NCBI GenBank assembly: GCA_023411115.1
Contig: JAEYPF010000002.1
Coordinates: 1-64,000 of the forward strand
DNA length: 64,000 bases
Origin: Methanobacteriota archaeon
Lineage (GTDB): Archaea; Methanobacteriota; Methanobacteria; Methanobacteriales; Methanobacteriaceae
Direction of reading: 5' to 3'
A model generated the notes under the pieces. The model worked only from the letters and a program-made list of their open reading frames with translations, searched no databases and was not told where the DNA came from. Position 1 is the stretch's first letter. Every line of letters begins with the position of its first letter. A program made the position numbers and the translations under genes. Positions 41,831 through 51,045 of this stretch are shown one piece after another.

Positions 41831-43150
41831 TTATACCTTAGATTCCCTAAATATGATTTTAAATTTAGAACCACCATTTATTTCAAGATCAATAAGACCA
41901 TCAAGTTGTCTTACAAGTGCATTTACCAACTGCATCCCTGTAGTTTCAGTATATCTAAAATCAACATTATCGGGCATACCGATTCCATTATCATTCACTT
42001 TTAATGTAAAATAACCATCATCCAGTGTAAATTTGACGTTTATTTCTCCAGTTTTTTCACCTGCAAATTTTCTTTGTTCATTGTAGGTCACTGGATTAGT
42101 AGATGAATTTGTTTGCTCGTGATTTTCGGTCACAATATTTAGAATTTTTTCATCTTCAAACTCGCGGCTTTCCATAGGCAGGCTTACAATTGGATCATTT
42201 ACGGATTCACTATTTAAAGCAACTCTGCTTGGGAATGCATATTTTATAGAATTAGTTATAAGTTCATTTAAAATTAAACCACATGGAACTGCAGTATCTA
42301 TATCCAGCAAAATTCCATTTATTTCTATATCTGCCTTTATATTTTTATCAACCGCATAGGACTTAAACAGGTAATCAGTCAGATCTTGGGCATATTTACC
42401 AAAATCAATGATTGCAAAATCTTCTGATCTTGAGAGTCTCTCGTGGATTAATGCTATTGCTTTTACACGGTTTTGGCTTTCCTGGTAAATTTCAATAGGC
42501 TCTTTATTATTGTTTTGAGTATATTCAAGTCCTATAAGATTGGAAATTGTTTCCAAATTATTTTCTACTCGATTATGTATCTCTTCAAGGAGTATTTGTT
42601 TTTCCTCAAGTGAAGCCTTAATTTCCATTTCAGCTTTTTTACGTTCTTCTATTTCTTTTTGAAGTCGTTCATTTGCTGACTGCAGTTCTTTAGTTCGCTC
42701 ATCAACCAGTTCTTCAAGATGATCACGGTGATCTATCAACTCACCCTCAATGGACTTACGCTCAATGGCATAAGATATGGAACGCGCCAGAAGGCTGCTA
42801 TCCACTTTTCCCTTGATTAAATAATCCTGTGCTTCACCTTTAACTGCTTTAACAGCGATATCTTCATCATCGAACGCGCTTAAAATCACAATAGGGATTT
42901 GAGGAGCATTCTCATTGGCTTTTTTAAAAGTATCAAGTCCAAAACTATCTGGCAAGTTCAAATCCAAAAGCAGCACATCGATCTCATTTTTTTCAATGTG
43001 ATCCAATCCTTCTTCAAGGCGGCGAGTATTATGCAGCTTAAATATAGGTTTACGTACTTCTTTCAGCATTTCTTGTATTAAAACAGTGTCTGTAAGATTA
43101 TCTTCTATTAAAAGAACATTAATATGCTTATTACTCTTCTTATCATCCAT
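41831..43150 (-). CDS. Sensor protein: REC domain + HisKA_2 histidine kinase
   Basis: Residues 10-130 are a receiver domain (D17, phosphoacceptor D63, K113). A coiled-coil linker (about 135-185) follows. Residues 186-305 are a HisKA_2-type dimerization domain with the phospho-His region LLEEIHNRVENNLET (H192), then the HATPase N box LILNELITN (N295). DNGIGMP and TGMQLV are the G boxes. About 60 hydrophilic residues (308-366) separate the N box from the next strand, longer than usual. No membrane segment. The start ATG 43150 has GGGAG upstream. It is probably part of a phosphorelay; no partner regulator is adjacent. Confidence 0.88.
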   Translation of the reverse strand: MDDKKSNKHINVLLIEDNLTDTVLIQEMLKEVRKPIFKLHNTRRLEEGLDHIEKNEIDVLLLDLNLPDSFGLDTFKKANENAPQIPIVILSAFDDEDIAVKAVKGEAQDYLIKGKVDSSLLARSISYAIERKSIEGELIDHRDHLEELVDERTKELQSANERLQKEIEERKKAEMEIKASLEEKQILLEEIHNRVENNLETISNLIGLEYTQNNNKEPIEIYQESQNRVKAIALIHERLSRSEDFAIIDFGKYAQDLTDYLFKSYAVDKNIKADIEINGILLDIDTAVPCGLILNELITNSIKYAFPSRVALNSESVNDPIVSLPMESREFEDEKILNIVTENHEQTNSSTNPVTYNEQRKFAGEKTGEINVKFTLDDGYFTLKVNDNGIGMPDNVDFRYTETTGMQLVNALVRQLDGLIDLEINGGSKFKIIFRESKV

Positions 43151-43391
43151 AAATTTTCTCCCGCACACTGTCTTTTAAATGATACAAATCATTTAAAGTA
43201 TTCATTAAATATACTTCATTAAGATGGTCATATTTACCTTTATTACAATATAAATTTTTTTATTTAAAATAGCATTTAACTTTTTTAGGCTTTTAAATGA
43301 TTATAACACCCATTATATTCTAATTCTAGTGATAAATAATGTTTAATACCTCTTAAACATCCATTAAACTCATTATAATGTTCAAATTAAG

Positions 43392-44270
43392 TTAAGCCCT
43401 ATAAAATTCTTTTCTTTTTGCTTCCAATAAATTGGGTTCTTTACCCATAATTTCAGATGCAACTGATATGTTTCCGCCAGATTCTTTCTTAACTGATTCT
43501 ATGAACTTAAAACATCTAAGATCCCTTAAAAGATGATGATCCACCACCACTTCAGGAATTATTCTGGCTATTTCAATTAAATTGTTTTTAGCTTTTTCTA
43601 TATCTCTTCTATCAACTGCAAACCCCTGAAGGTAAATTGGGGGACCGCTTAATATCAACCTGTCAGGCCTTTCCTTAATAATAGCCTGCTTTGACATCTC
43701 GTTAATAGGGCCCTGAACATCAGAAGCATGCATCAAAGTTTTTCCATCCCAGCTGATGGTTACAGCCACAATATACCCTAACCTACTTCCCTCTGGGCCA
43801 TGGGAAAGTGGATTTGAAAATTTAATTGACGTGTCGCCTATTTCAAATGAATTACCATCCGAATATGATACTTCACAGTCCAGATATTTTAAATGCTTTA
43901 AAAGTTCAGCAGATCGTTTTTCCTGGCTCTTATTAATGTGAGATGTTGGATGCTTAATAAACAGCTGTTTTCCATTATATATTTTTTCTGCGGCTTTAGG
44001 AGATGAATCCAGAAATTTTCCAAGTTCAAAGGGAGTGTAATGGTCGTGATGATAATGGCTGATGGTTGCAATATCTGCTTTTTCTGCGTATTCTTCAATT
44101 CTGGCCCTGGTTTCGTATAAAGCATCAAATTCGTTTTTCCATGGAGGGTATCCAAATCTCTTAGGAGCAATGGATGTTCCAGGGTCAATCAATATTTTCT
44201 GATCGGTTTCAACAAATGTGGCCATGGACCTTACGCCCATACTTTCAAAAGCTAGTGGTACAACTTTCAT
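43392..44270 (-). CDS. UPF0282 family metallo-beta-lactamase-fold protein
   Basis: The metal motif ISHYHHDHYTPFE (HxHxDH type) and FGYPPWKNEF are typical of archaeal UPF0282. MHASDVQGP and VVDHHLLRD supply further metal ligands. Length 292 aa. GGTGAT lies 3 nt before the ATG. It is just downstream of the adenine deaminase gene (28 bp), so possibly co-transcribed. The substrate is unknown. Confidence 0.88.
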   Translation of the reverse strand: MKVVPLAFESMGVRSMATFVETDQKILIDPGTSIAPKRFGYPPWKNEFDALYETRARIEEYAEKADIATISHYHHDHYTPFELGKFLDSSPKAAEKIYNGKQLFIKHPTSHINKSQEKRSAELLKHLKYLDCEVSYSDGNSFEIGDTSIKFSNPLSHGPEGSRLGYIVAVTISWDGKTLMHASDVQGPINEMSKQAIIKERPDRLILSGPPIYLQGFAVDRRDIEKAKNNLIEIARIIPEVVVDHHLLRDLRCFKFIESVKKESGGNISVASEIMGKEPNLLEAKRKEFYRA

Positions 44271-44298
44271 AGGATCACCAAACTGTTTTAAATTTAAA

Positions 44299-45906
44299 TC
44301 ATTTTACAACATCAACAAAATCAAACTTCTCTACATCAAATAAGCCCCTATCACTTATTTTTAATTTTGGAATCACCAGAAGAGCTAAAAATGACATGGT
44401 CATGAAAGGCGATGCCAGTTTACAGCCCATACTCTTTAAAAAATGATGCAGCTTTTCAAGTTTTAAAGCCACATCTTCTGCAGATTCTGTACTCATAAGT
44501 CCCCCTATTGGGAGCCTTAATGAATGATAATGTCCATCAACTGCAGCTACAAGCCCCCCATTATTATCAACAAGCCTGTTAACCGCATCCGCCATATTTT
44601 GAGGATTGGTTCCAACTGCAATTATATTATGGGAATCATGTGCCACGCTTGAGGCGATTGCACCTTTTTTAAGTCCAAATCCATGAATAAATGCATTTGT
44701 CATCCAGTTATGTCCATATCTTTCAAGGACAGCTATCTTTAGAATATCATTTTTAACATCTGATTCTATTTTACCATTAGCAACCTGTAGTGTTGCTTCA
44801 GATTCTTCAGTAAGCAGCTGTCCCTCTACAACATCAATTACCCTTACTTTTTCCTCTTTTTGGGAAGATAAAATTTCAAAGTCTTCTGCTTTTTTGTGAT
44901 TTATTTTAAAAGTACTTTCAAGTTCAAGTGGTTTAAAGCCAAATAACGCTTTTCCTTCACGTGCAGCAATATTTCCGCCTATATAAACTTCTTTAACATT
45001 GAAATTTCTAAGATCATCCACAACAACAATATCGGCGGCTCTTCCCGGGGCAATTAATCCTGTATCAAGATTGTAATGAGCTGCAGGATTAATAGTTACC
45101 ATTTTAAGCGCTTCAACTGGATCTTCTCCAAGTTCAACAGCTTCCCTCAGCATCAAATCAATATGCCCTTTCAAGAGATCTTCAGGGTGTTTATCATCCG
45201 ATACTATGAAATCTCCACCTGCACCTATTAAATCCGCTAAATTCTTTGCAGATGAACCCTGTCTGAGCATCACTTTCATTCCAAGCTTTCTTTTTTCAAT
45301 TACTTCTCCAGGAATTGTGCATTCATGATCAGTGGAAATTCCTGCCGCGATGTATTTACAAAGATCATTTCCAGTTAAAAGAGGAGCGTGCCCATCAACA
45401 GGCTTCTTATATGTTTTTGCTGCCTTAATTTTGGCTATAACTTCTGAATCGCCTGTTAAAACACCAGGGAAATTCATCATCTCTCCAAGTGCGACTATTT
45501 CATCATCTTTAAGAAGTTCATCAATTTTATTTGAGCCTATTACAGCGCCTGATGTTTCAAAAGGTGTTGCAGGGACGCAGGAAGGGGCTGTGAAAAAAAC
45601 ATTAAGAGGAACTAAGGACGCGTCTTTAATCATATATTTTATTCCATCTATTCCAAGGACATTGGCAATTTCATGGGGATCTGATACAACCGAAGTTGTT
45701 CCATGAGGTACAACTGCTTCAGCAAACCTTGAAGGTGTGAGCATGGAACTTTCGATGTGTATATGTGCATCAATAAATCCGGGTAGAACATACTGGTTGA
45801 AGTTACCTTCTATTTGCTTCACGCATTCGATGACTCCATCCTGCATATTTATTTCTGCTGGATAGATCTCTTCAGTAAATGGATTCACTACGTTGCCCCT
45901 GATCAT
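44299..45906 (-). CDS. ade: Adenine deaminase
   Basis: An amidohydrolase-superfamily enzyme with LPGFIDAHIHIESSMLTPS (metal ligands), GTTSVVSDPHEIANVLG, and the C-terminal ade-specific region SVAHDSHNIIAVGTN and GGLVAAVDG. It converts adenine to hypoxanthine for purine salvage. The frame is open upstream to 45975, but ATG 45906 has GGGGGA 5 nt ahead and is the start that gives normal family length (535 aa). Confidence 0.92.
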   Translation of the reverse strand: MIRGNVVNPFTEEIYPAEINMQDGVIECVKQIEGNFNQYVLPGFIDAHIHIESSMLTPSRFAEAVVPHGTTSVVSDPHEIANVLGIDGIKYMIKDASLVPLNVFFTAPSCVPATPFETSGAVIGSNKIDELLKDDEIVALGEMMNFPGVLTGDSEVIAKIKAAKTYKKPVDGHAPLLTGNDLCKYIAAGISTDHECTIPGEVIEKRKLGMKVMLRQGSSAKNLADLIGAGGDFIVSDDKHPEDLLKGHIDLMLREAVELGEDPVEALKMVTINPAAHYNLDTGLIAPGRAADIVVVDDLRNFNVKEVYIGGNIAAREGKALFGFKPLELESTFKINHKKAEDFEILSSQKEEKVRVIDVVEGQLLTEESEATLQVANGKIESDVKNDILKIAVLERYGHNWMTNAFIHGFGLKKGAIASSVAHDSHNIIAVGTNPQNMADAVNRLVDNNGGLVAAVDGHYHSLRLPIGGLMSTESAEDVALKLEKLHHFLKSMGCKLASPFMTMSFLALLVIPKLKISDRGLFDVEKFDFVDVVK

Positions 45907-46044
45907 GGAATTCCCCCTACAATTTAATTGAAAATAATTATGAAACCTGAGATTATATATCTTTTTAATTATCACTTCTCTGCAATAGAATTAAATAATT
46001 TAAATTTTATTAACACACAAAATTAGTAAATGGACCTTAGTTAT

Positions 46045-47103
46045 TTATTCAATCCAATTATATCTCTTTTTCATTCCCCGCAATGCAAACGGGTATAAAA
46101 TCCTATGTAAAACATTAAAATTAGATAACCAGTTGAAGTTCCTTATGATCCATCCAAAATTATTTACAACCATGGAATAATTATTCCAGCCGGATTTTTC
46201 CCATAAATAACGATTTACAATTCCTGCCTTTAATTTATGGTTAAAGTGTGATTTAACCATCTTTTCATAGTCGTCACCTTTAATTATACTCTTTGCAGCG
46301 AGAAATCCGGATGTTACAGCATACCTCATCCCAAAACCTAAAAATAAATCCTGCAGCCCAGCTGCTTCTCCTACAAATAGAGTTTTTCCCTCTTTAAATC
46401 TCTTTTTCATGGTAAAGCAGCCCACTCCCCCACATCTATTTGGTTCTTCCATATCAAAATCATATAAATCAGAAAAAATTTGCCATGCCCTTTTAAAACA
46501 TTGATTAACATCATTCAAATTATCAAGCAGTACAGTAGACATACAGCCATAGCCATTAGTTACAAGAAGATATGCATAACCTTTAAAAGCAGCTTCATCA
46601 TTGAAAATTAATACAGCAGTGTCTTCAAGGTTAGTTTTAAATGTTAATCCCTTAACTATTCCCACTACATTTTCTGAAATAGGCCCTGTTGAAACTATAT
46701 CTGCATTTTCTTCAGGTATGCTCTTTTCAAAATGAATATTAACTCCAACATCCTGGGCTTGTTCTTTTAATCCCAAATCAAGACTTCCAGATGCAGTTCC
46801 TCTTTTAACAAGATAATATAACGGCCTTTTGGAAGTTATAACCTCATTTATTTTAAAATCATTAACTGCAGTTATTCTGGAAAAAGGATCGCAGTCAAAG
46901 TTAATATCAATGTCCATTCTTTTAAAATCGTCAATTATGTCCTCTTTTTCAGACCAATTTTCAAGTCCCTGAAGATCTCCACGAAATCTCCCACCTACAT
47001 CATTATTTCGCTCGAATACATCAACATCATAGCCGGATTTGGCAAGATTTATTGCTGCAGAAAGACCTGCGGGACCCGCCCCTAAAATTTGCACCCTTTC
47101 CAT
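46045..47103 (-). CDS. Second geranylgeranyl-reductase-like flavoprotein
   Basis: A FAD-dependent protein: VQILGAGPAGLSAAINLAKSGYDVDVFER (residues 4-32), GRFRGDLQGLENW, and the second FAD segment TLFVGEAAGLQDLFLGFGMRYAV. The C-terminal part has the lipid-reductase style basic and aromatic helices. It differs from the protein at 17075 and lacks the Cys motif QCAG. A substrate other than core membrane lipid is possible. Start ATG 47103 or 47121. Its promoter carries three TTAGG-N4-CCTAA boxes, implying iron-type regulation. Confidence 0.75.
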   Translation of the reverse strand: MERVQILGAGPAGLSAAINLAKSGYDVDVFERNNDVGGRFRGDLQGLENWSEKEDIIDDFKRMDIDINFDCDPFSRITAVNDFKINEVITSKRPLYYLVKRGTASGSLDLGLKEQAQDVGVNIHFEKSIPEENADIVSTGPISENVVGIVKGLTFKTNLEDTAVLIFNDEAAFKGYAYLLVTNGYGCMSTVLLDNLNDVNQCFKRAWQIFSDLYDFDMEEPNRCGGVGCFTMKKRFKEGKTLFVGEAAGLQDLFLGFGMRYAVTSGFLAAKSIIKGDDYEKMVKSHFNHKLKAGIVNRYLWEKSGWNNYSMVVNNFGWIIRNFNWLSNFNVLHRILYPFALRGMKKRYNWIE

Positions 47104-47143
47104 GTTATTAACTTTGTACATAATTTTATAAATTTTTTATTAA

Positions 47144-47219
47144 TTTTAGGCCAACCTAAAACTTTATATATTATGAAGAATTTAGGTATACCTAACTCTC
47201 AATATTTAGGTGTACCTAA
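47144..47219. promoter_or_regulatory. Three TTAGG-N4-CCTAA boxes (DtxR-type operator) and promoter
   Basis: TTTTAGG-CCAA-CCTAAAA (47144-47161), TTAGG-TATA-CCTAA (47182-47195) and TTAGG-TGTA-CCTAA (47206-47219). A minus-strand TATA element (AATATATAAAG, 47163-47173) lies between the first and second boxes. Occupation by a metal-dependent DtxR-family repressor would block the leftward promoter. No DtxR gene is in the window. Confidence 0.8.
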
Positions 47220-47717
47220 TATCAAGAGTGAAGAGTATGGTTTTTAGGTCATCCTCAGCTCAAATGTGTCAACCTTGAACCATGACTCTAAAGAATGTTT
47301 ATGCACAAGATATGGTTTTAAGCCTTCTTCTGCCAAAAATACTTTGCTTAAAGCCATATTTTCCCTAAACATTTGTCAAACATGTGAAACTATGTATTAT
47401 AGGTTTACCATACCTATCTTCCAAAATAAGGCCTATGGAATCTGGAATTAACCAGATTTCGCCTCCTTATTTAAATTATAAGATAAAATTTGCTGATTTT
47501 CTAGAGATAGATTGAAAAATATAATTTAATTTTAAGGCCCTAATCATTTAGATTAGTCAAATTAATTTTACCTTTAATCAAATTAGCTTGATAATAAGCT
47601 AAAATGATCAAATTAGTCAAATTTATTTTACTATTAATCAAATAAGCTTGAAGAAGCCTTTAAATACAAGAAAGATAATTATATTATTGTTAATACGCAT
47701 TTAAGGTGGGTTATGAT
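47220..47717. other. Upstream region of cfbA with a 40-bp direct repeat
   Basis: About 500 bp without a convincing gene. 47552-47591 and 47612-47651 are 40-bp direct copies (36 of 40 identical, 60-bp period) just upstream of cfbA. Between them TTAGCTT-N6-AAGCTAA (47583-47602) is an inverted repeat. A 61-codon GTG-initiated frame at 47266-47451 (two Cys pairs, no ribosome-binding site) and a 42-codon minus-strand frame nearby are noted without support. Confidence 0.6.
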
Positions 47718-48143
47718 ATGAATACAAATTTAGATACAGATAAAACAGGTATTTTACTTGTAGGTCATGGAAGCAGTTTACCCTATGGGCAGGAAGTTCT
47801 CTATAAACTGGCAGAAGGATACAGAAAAAATTCAGACTATCCTGTTGAGGTAGGATTTATGAATATAGCAGAACCTTCAATAGCAGTCGCAGTTGATATT
47901 CTTAAAAAAAAGCAGGTTAGAAAAATAATCGTTGTACCTTCATTTATAGCACATGGAATCCATACAAAACAAGATATTGAATATGTTCTCCGCTTAAGCG
48001 AGACAAAAAGACCATCAAAAATCCATAATTTTGATGAAAATGAAAGAATTAATTTTGATGGTGAAATAATCTACACTGAACCCTTTGGTGCTGATTCAAG
48101 GATTGTAGAAATACTAAAAGAGAGGGTTGCAAGTGCCCTCTAA
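47718..48143 (+). CDS. cfbA: Sirohydrochlorin cobaltochelatase/nickelochelatase CfbA
   Basis: A small class II (CbiX-S type) chelatase of 141 aa. LLVGHGSSLPYGQEV carries the metal-site His, and VVPSFIAHGIHTKQDI the second. It inserts Ni into sirohydrochlorin, the first step of coenzyme F430 synthesis, and can also insert cobalt for cobamides. ATG 47718 is preferred, with GGTGG 8 nt upstream; an in-frame GTG at 47706 is inside that site. CfbE (53575) and HemC (55256) of the same pathway are encoded nearby. Confidence 0.9.
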   Translation: MNTNLDTDKTGILLVGHGSSLPYGQEVLYKLAEGYRKNSDYPVEVGFMNIAEPSIAVAVDILKKKQVRKIIVVPSFIAHGIHTKQDIEYVLRLSETKRPSKIHNFDENERINFDGEIIYTEPFGADSRIVEILKERVASAL

Positions 48144-49375
48144 TCCTTAATACAATCTAACCCTTCTAAACTCTCGTAAAGAACAGGTAAGAATGCCCCG
48201 ACATCGGTTACAACACTAACGACCTGTGCACTTCCCCTATCAGCAAGCTTTGTAACTGTAGCAGGATTTATATCCACACATATGCTCTTGACATATGAGG
48301 GGAGTATGTTACCAGTTGCAATGGAATGAAGCATTGTCGCAATCATGATTACCATGTCCACATTCTGTGCATATTTACGCATTTCATCCTGTGCATCTAT
48401 AATATCAGTTATAACATCTGGAAGTGGGCCATCATCTCTTATTGATCCTGCAAGCACAAATGGCGCATCATTTTTAACACATTCGTACATTATTCCGCTT
48501 TTAAGTACCCCTTTTTCAACAGCTTCTTTTATTGAACCCGCTTTGTTAATTTCATTAATTGCATAAATATGGTGCCTGTGGCCCCTAACAACGGATTCAC
48601 CGCTTTGAGTACATATCCCAAGAGAGGTTCCATAAAGAGCATTTTCAATATCATGAGTGGCAAGAGCATTTCCAGCAAATAAAATATCTATAATTCCTTC
48701 CCTTATCATTCTAGCTAAAAGTGGGGCTGACCCTGTATGTACTATGGCAGGACCTGCCACTATAGCTATCTTACCCTTTCTTTTTTTGATTTCCCTGATT
48801 TCTGACGCTATATTTTCTATTATGGATCTTACAGGTTTTTCAGAGGAAGCTTCACTTGACATGAATTCAAAGACACCTTTTTTACCCCTTGGCCTTTCAG
48901 GAGGTTCAACCTTAATGCCTTCTCTTCCGACTACAACAAGGTCACCTTCTTCAATTCGGCCTATTGGCCGGCAGTACGCCCGTTTACTCTCTGGGTCAAT
49001 TACTATCATGCAGTCCATTTCTATATCTTCAACTTCTATCCATTTTTCATCATATCGAACATATGTAGGGTGATTGGTGGTTGAATAAAAGTCATCGGGA
49101 AGGGTTTTATCTTTCTGAGATGGAAGAAGTTCAATTTCCTTAATTTCAGCAATAACTGCCCCTATCTCACTTAATTCATCCAGAATTTCACCCAAATGAG
49201 ATTCATCATCTCCTATAACTCTGATTTTAGCATGACTTATATCACTTTTATGTTTACCTACATTAACATTAAGAATTTCAAAGTCTCCCCCCATATCCAT
49301 TATAAGATCAAGGGTTTTTGGAAGTGTTAATGAATCAATTATATGACCTGAAAGCTTAACTTCTCTTGTATCCAT
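48140..49375 (-). CDS. LOR/SDH-type (TIGR00300) protein, probable ornithine cyclodeaminase
   Basis: An archaeal LOR/SDH bifunctional enzyme-domain family protein: an N-terminal regulatory-like part (about residues 1-110) and a C-terminal Rossmann-type part with KGKIAIVAGPAIVHTGSAPLLARM, ILFAGNALATHDIENALYGTS, and CVDINPATVTKLADRGSAQVVSVVTDVGAFLPV. The relatives in cyanobacterial arginine dihydrolase (ArgZ/AgrE) are ornithine cyclodeaminases making proline. That activity is inferred here. It overlaps the end of cfbA by 4 bp (convergent) and lies upstream of the arginine/agmatine genes in map order. Confidence 0.72.
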   Translation of the reverse strand: MDTREVKLSGHIIDSLTLPKTLDLIMDMGGDFEILNVNVGKHKSDISHAKIRVIGDDESHLGEILDELSEIGAVIAEIKEIELLPSQKDKTLPDDFYSTTNHPTYVRYDEKWIEVEDIEMDCMIVIDPESKRAYCRPIGRIEEGDLVVVGREGIKVEPPERPRGKKGVFEFMSSEASSEKPVRSIIENIASEIREIKKRKGKIAIVAGPAIVHTGSAPLLARMIREGIIDILFAGNALATHDIENALYGTSLGICTQSGESVVRGHRHHIYAINEINKAGSIKEAVEKGVLKSGIMYECVKNDAPFVLAGSIRDDGPLPDVITDIIDAQDEMRKYAQNVDMVIMIATMLHSIATGNILPSYVKSICVDINPATVTKLADRGSAQVVSVVTDVGAFLPVLYESLEGLDCIKD

Positions 49376-49601
49376 CTTAACCTCTCCAGTTTAATATAAT
49401 GCACAAATATAATCTTTAAAATATTTATTTAGATTAATATAGCATATTTTTCTACGTTTAAATTGATAAAATTCCATAAAAATTCTCTTTTAAATGGATT
49501 TTAAACTTCTTTTAATAATTGAATTTCTATGTGACTAGTTATTAATAAATCATTGTATATAAATTTAAAGTTTAAATAAAAGTCTAAAATGAATGTTTAA
49601 T

Positions 49602-50477
49602 CTATTGGAGACATAAAAAATCGTAAATAACCTTTGCAGCATTTATTGAAGTTATATCACCAATTTCAGTTGATGAAACCTCTACCAAATCGAATCCAAC
49701 AACTTCCTTATCCTTTAAACAATGAATCAAACTCTCCAGTTGGAATGGATTTAATCCACAAGGGGAAGGAGTACCAACACTAGGTGCATACGCCGGATCA
49801 AGTACATCAATATCCACACTAACATATAAAGGGCCTTCAGTATTCTTTATGGTATTCTGGATAAGTTCTATGTTTCCATTAACCTCATGGGGCATGAAAT
49901 AAGTTATATTGTTTTCTTCAGCGAATAATATTTCATCTTCGGAACATGATCTTACACCAATTTGGATCATATCTTTTGGATTTAGATCAAATATTCGACG
50001 CATTACAGCAGCATGAGAATATTTTTCACCCATATACTCATCTCTTAAATCCATATGGGCATCAAAATGAATGATAGTTGTATTTTCAACATCCAGAGCT
50101 TTCAGTAATCCATAGCTTATTGTATGTTCACCACCTACAGCTACTGGAATAATATCATTTTCTAAAAGTTCAGATGTTGTAAATTGTATATTTGAACAGG
50201 TTTTTTTAAAATTACCCTGAATTACTTCAATATCGCCAAAATCAAAAAGAGAAATATCTAAAGTTTTGTCTAAAACCATGTTGTATCTTTCAAAATTATA
50301 AGATGCTTCACGAACTGTCCGTGGACCAAATCTTGCACATGGTTTGTAGGTAGAAGTGCTGTCAAAGGGCACTCCAATGAAACCAAAATTTTTGAGAGCC
50401 TTTAAATCTGCTGATTCAACATCATCCCATAACTTTGAAAATGCAAATTGTAATGGGCTTTGTGTATAAAAAAGCAT
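49602..50477 (-). CDS. speB: Agmatinase SpeB
   Basis: A ureohydrolase with the dimanganese motifs VGGEHTISYGLL, IHFDAHMDLRDEY and SVDIDVLDPAYAPSVGTPSPCGL. It hydrolyses agmatine to putrescine and urea. Length of 291 aa fits. Together with PdaD (51402), which makes agmatine, it supplies putrescine for spermidine. Spermidine is the aminobutyl donor for hypusine in aIF5A, whose gene is only 67 bp away, upstream on the same strand. Confidence 0.92.
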   Translation of the reverse strand: MLFYTQSPLQFAFSKLWDDVESADLKALKNFGFIGVPFDSTSTYKPCARFGPRTVREASYNFERYNMVLDKTLDISLFDFGDIEVIQGNFKKTCSNIQFTTSELLENDIIPVAVGGEHTISYGLLKALDVENTTIIHFDAHMDLRDEYMGEKYSHAAVMRRIFDLNPKDMIQIGVRSCSEDEILFAEENNITYFMPHEVNGNIELIQNTIKNTEGPLYVSVDIDVLDPAYAPSVGTPSPCGLNPFQLESLIHCLKDKEVVGFDLVEVSSTEIGDITSINAAKVIYDFLCLQ

Positions 50478-50544
50478 TTTATCATCTATAAAGGAATAAT
50501 TAAAATGTTTAAAAATAAAATAATTGAAATTAATATAAATTCAA

Positions 50545-50934
50545 TTATTTAACTCTCATGATCTTTTGTTTACCCAAAGCTTCAATGTAGTCAACTTCTG
50601 CGCCTTCAACTATATCATTTTTGAGATCATCAGGAATAGGTAATTCAAAAGTTTCATAACTTTCAAGATCCATAAGCTGAACATCACTTCCCATTAAAGC
50701 AAGAACTTGACCTACTCTTTTATCTATTATTGGGACATCACACTTAGCATCCACTGGCTTTACAAGGCTTCTTTTTTGTCCGTCGAATATACCGACAGCT
50801 TCTACTCTTGCCTTTGCTGCTCCGTGTTTTCCAGGTGATGATGTCTGGATACTTGTGATTTTTGATGCTTCACCATCTAATATAACGTATTTACCTACTT
50901 TTAAGGTTTTAACTTCTACAACCTTCTTTGACAT
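50545..50934 (-). CDS. eif5A: Translation factor aIF5A
   Basis: A 129-aa protein beginning MSKKVVEVKTLKVGKYVILDG, with the hypusination loop TSSPGKHGAAKAR (Lys36) and an OB fold C-terminal part. It aids elongation at difficult sequences such as polyproline. ATG 50934 has GGAGGT 7 nt upstream; the frame stays open through the repeat array to 50991, but that extension is not real homology. It is encoded beside speB. Confidence 0.95.
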   Translation of the reverse strand: MSKKVVEVKTLKVGKYVILDGEASKITSIQTSSPGKHGAAKARVEAVGIFDGQKRSLVKPVDAKCDVPIIDKRVGQVLALMGSDVQLMDLESYETFELPIPDDLKNDIVEGAEVDYIEALGKQKIMRVK

Positions 50935-50945
50935 GTTATTTACCT

Positions 50946-51038
50946 CCAAAATTTCAAATTTTGGGCCGTCGAACACTTCGTGTTCGGGCATTCGAAATCT
51001 CTGATTTCGAAAGGTTCAGAAAATACAAAGTATTTTCT
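50946..51038. repeat. Four-hairpin repeat array in the aIF5A leader
   Basis: CCAAAATT-TCA-AATTTTGG (50946-50964), CGAACAC-TTC-GTGTTCG (50970-50986), TTCGAAATC-TCT-GATTTCGAA (50991-51011) and AGAAAATAC-AAA-GTATTTTCT (51018-51038). All are perfect with 3-nt loops. The last is flanked by GGTTC and TCAACC, as at 35180. It begins 12 bp before the aIF5A start, in the same relative place as in guaAB. Confidence 0.88.
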
Positions 51039-51045
51039 TCAACCT

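Noticed and set aside
47266..47451. 61-codon frame with two Cys pairs upstream of cfbA
   Set aside because: GTG start without a ribosome-binding site and no recognisable domain; could be a gene remnant, but cannot be supported.
50935..50991. N-terminal extension of aIF5A
   Set aside because: It runs into the repeat array; the ATG at 50934 has a strong ribosome-binding site and the normal family start.
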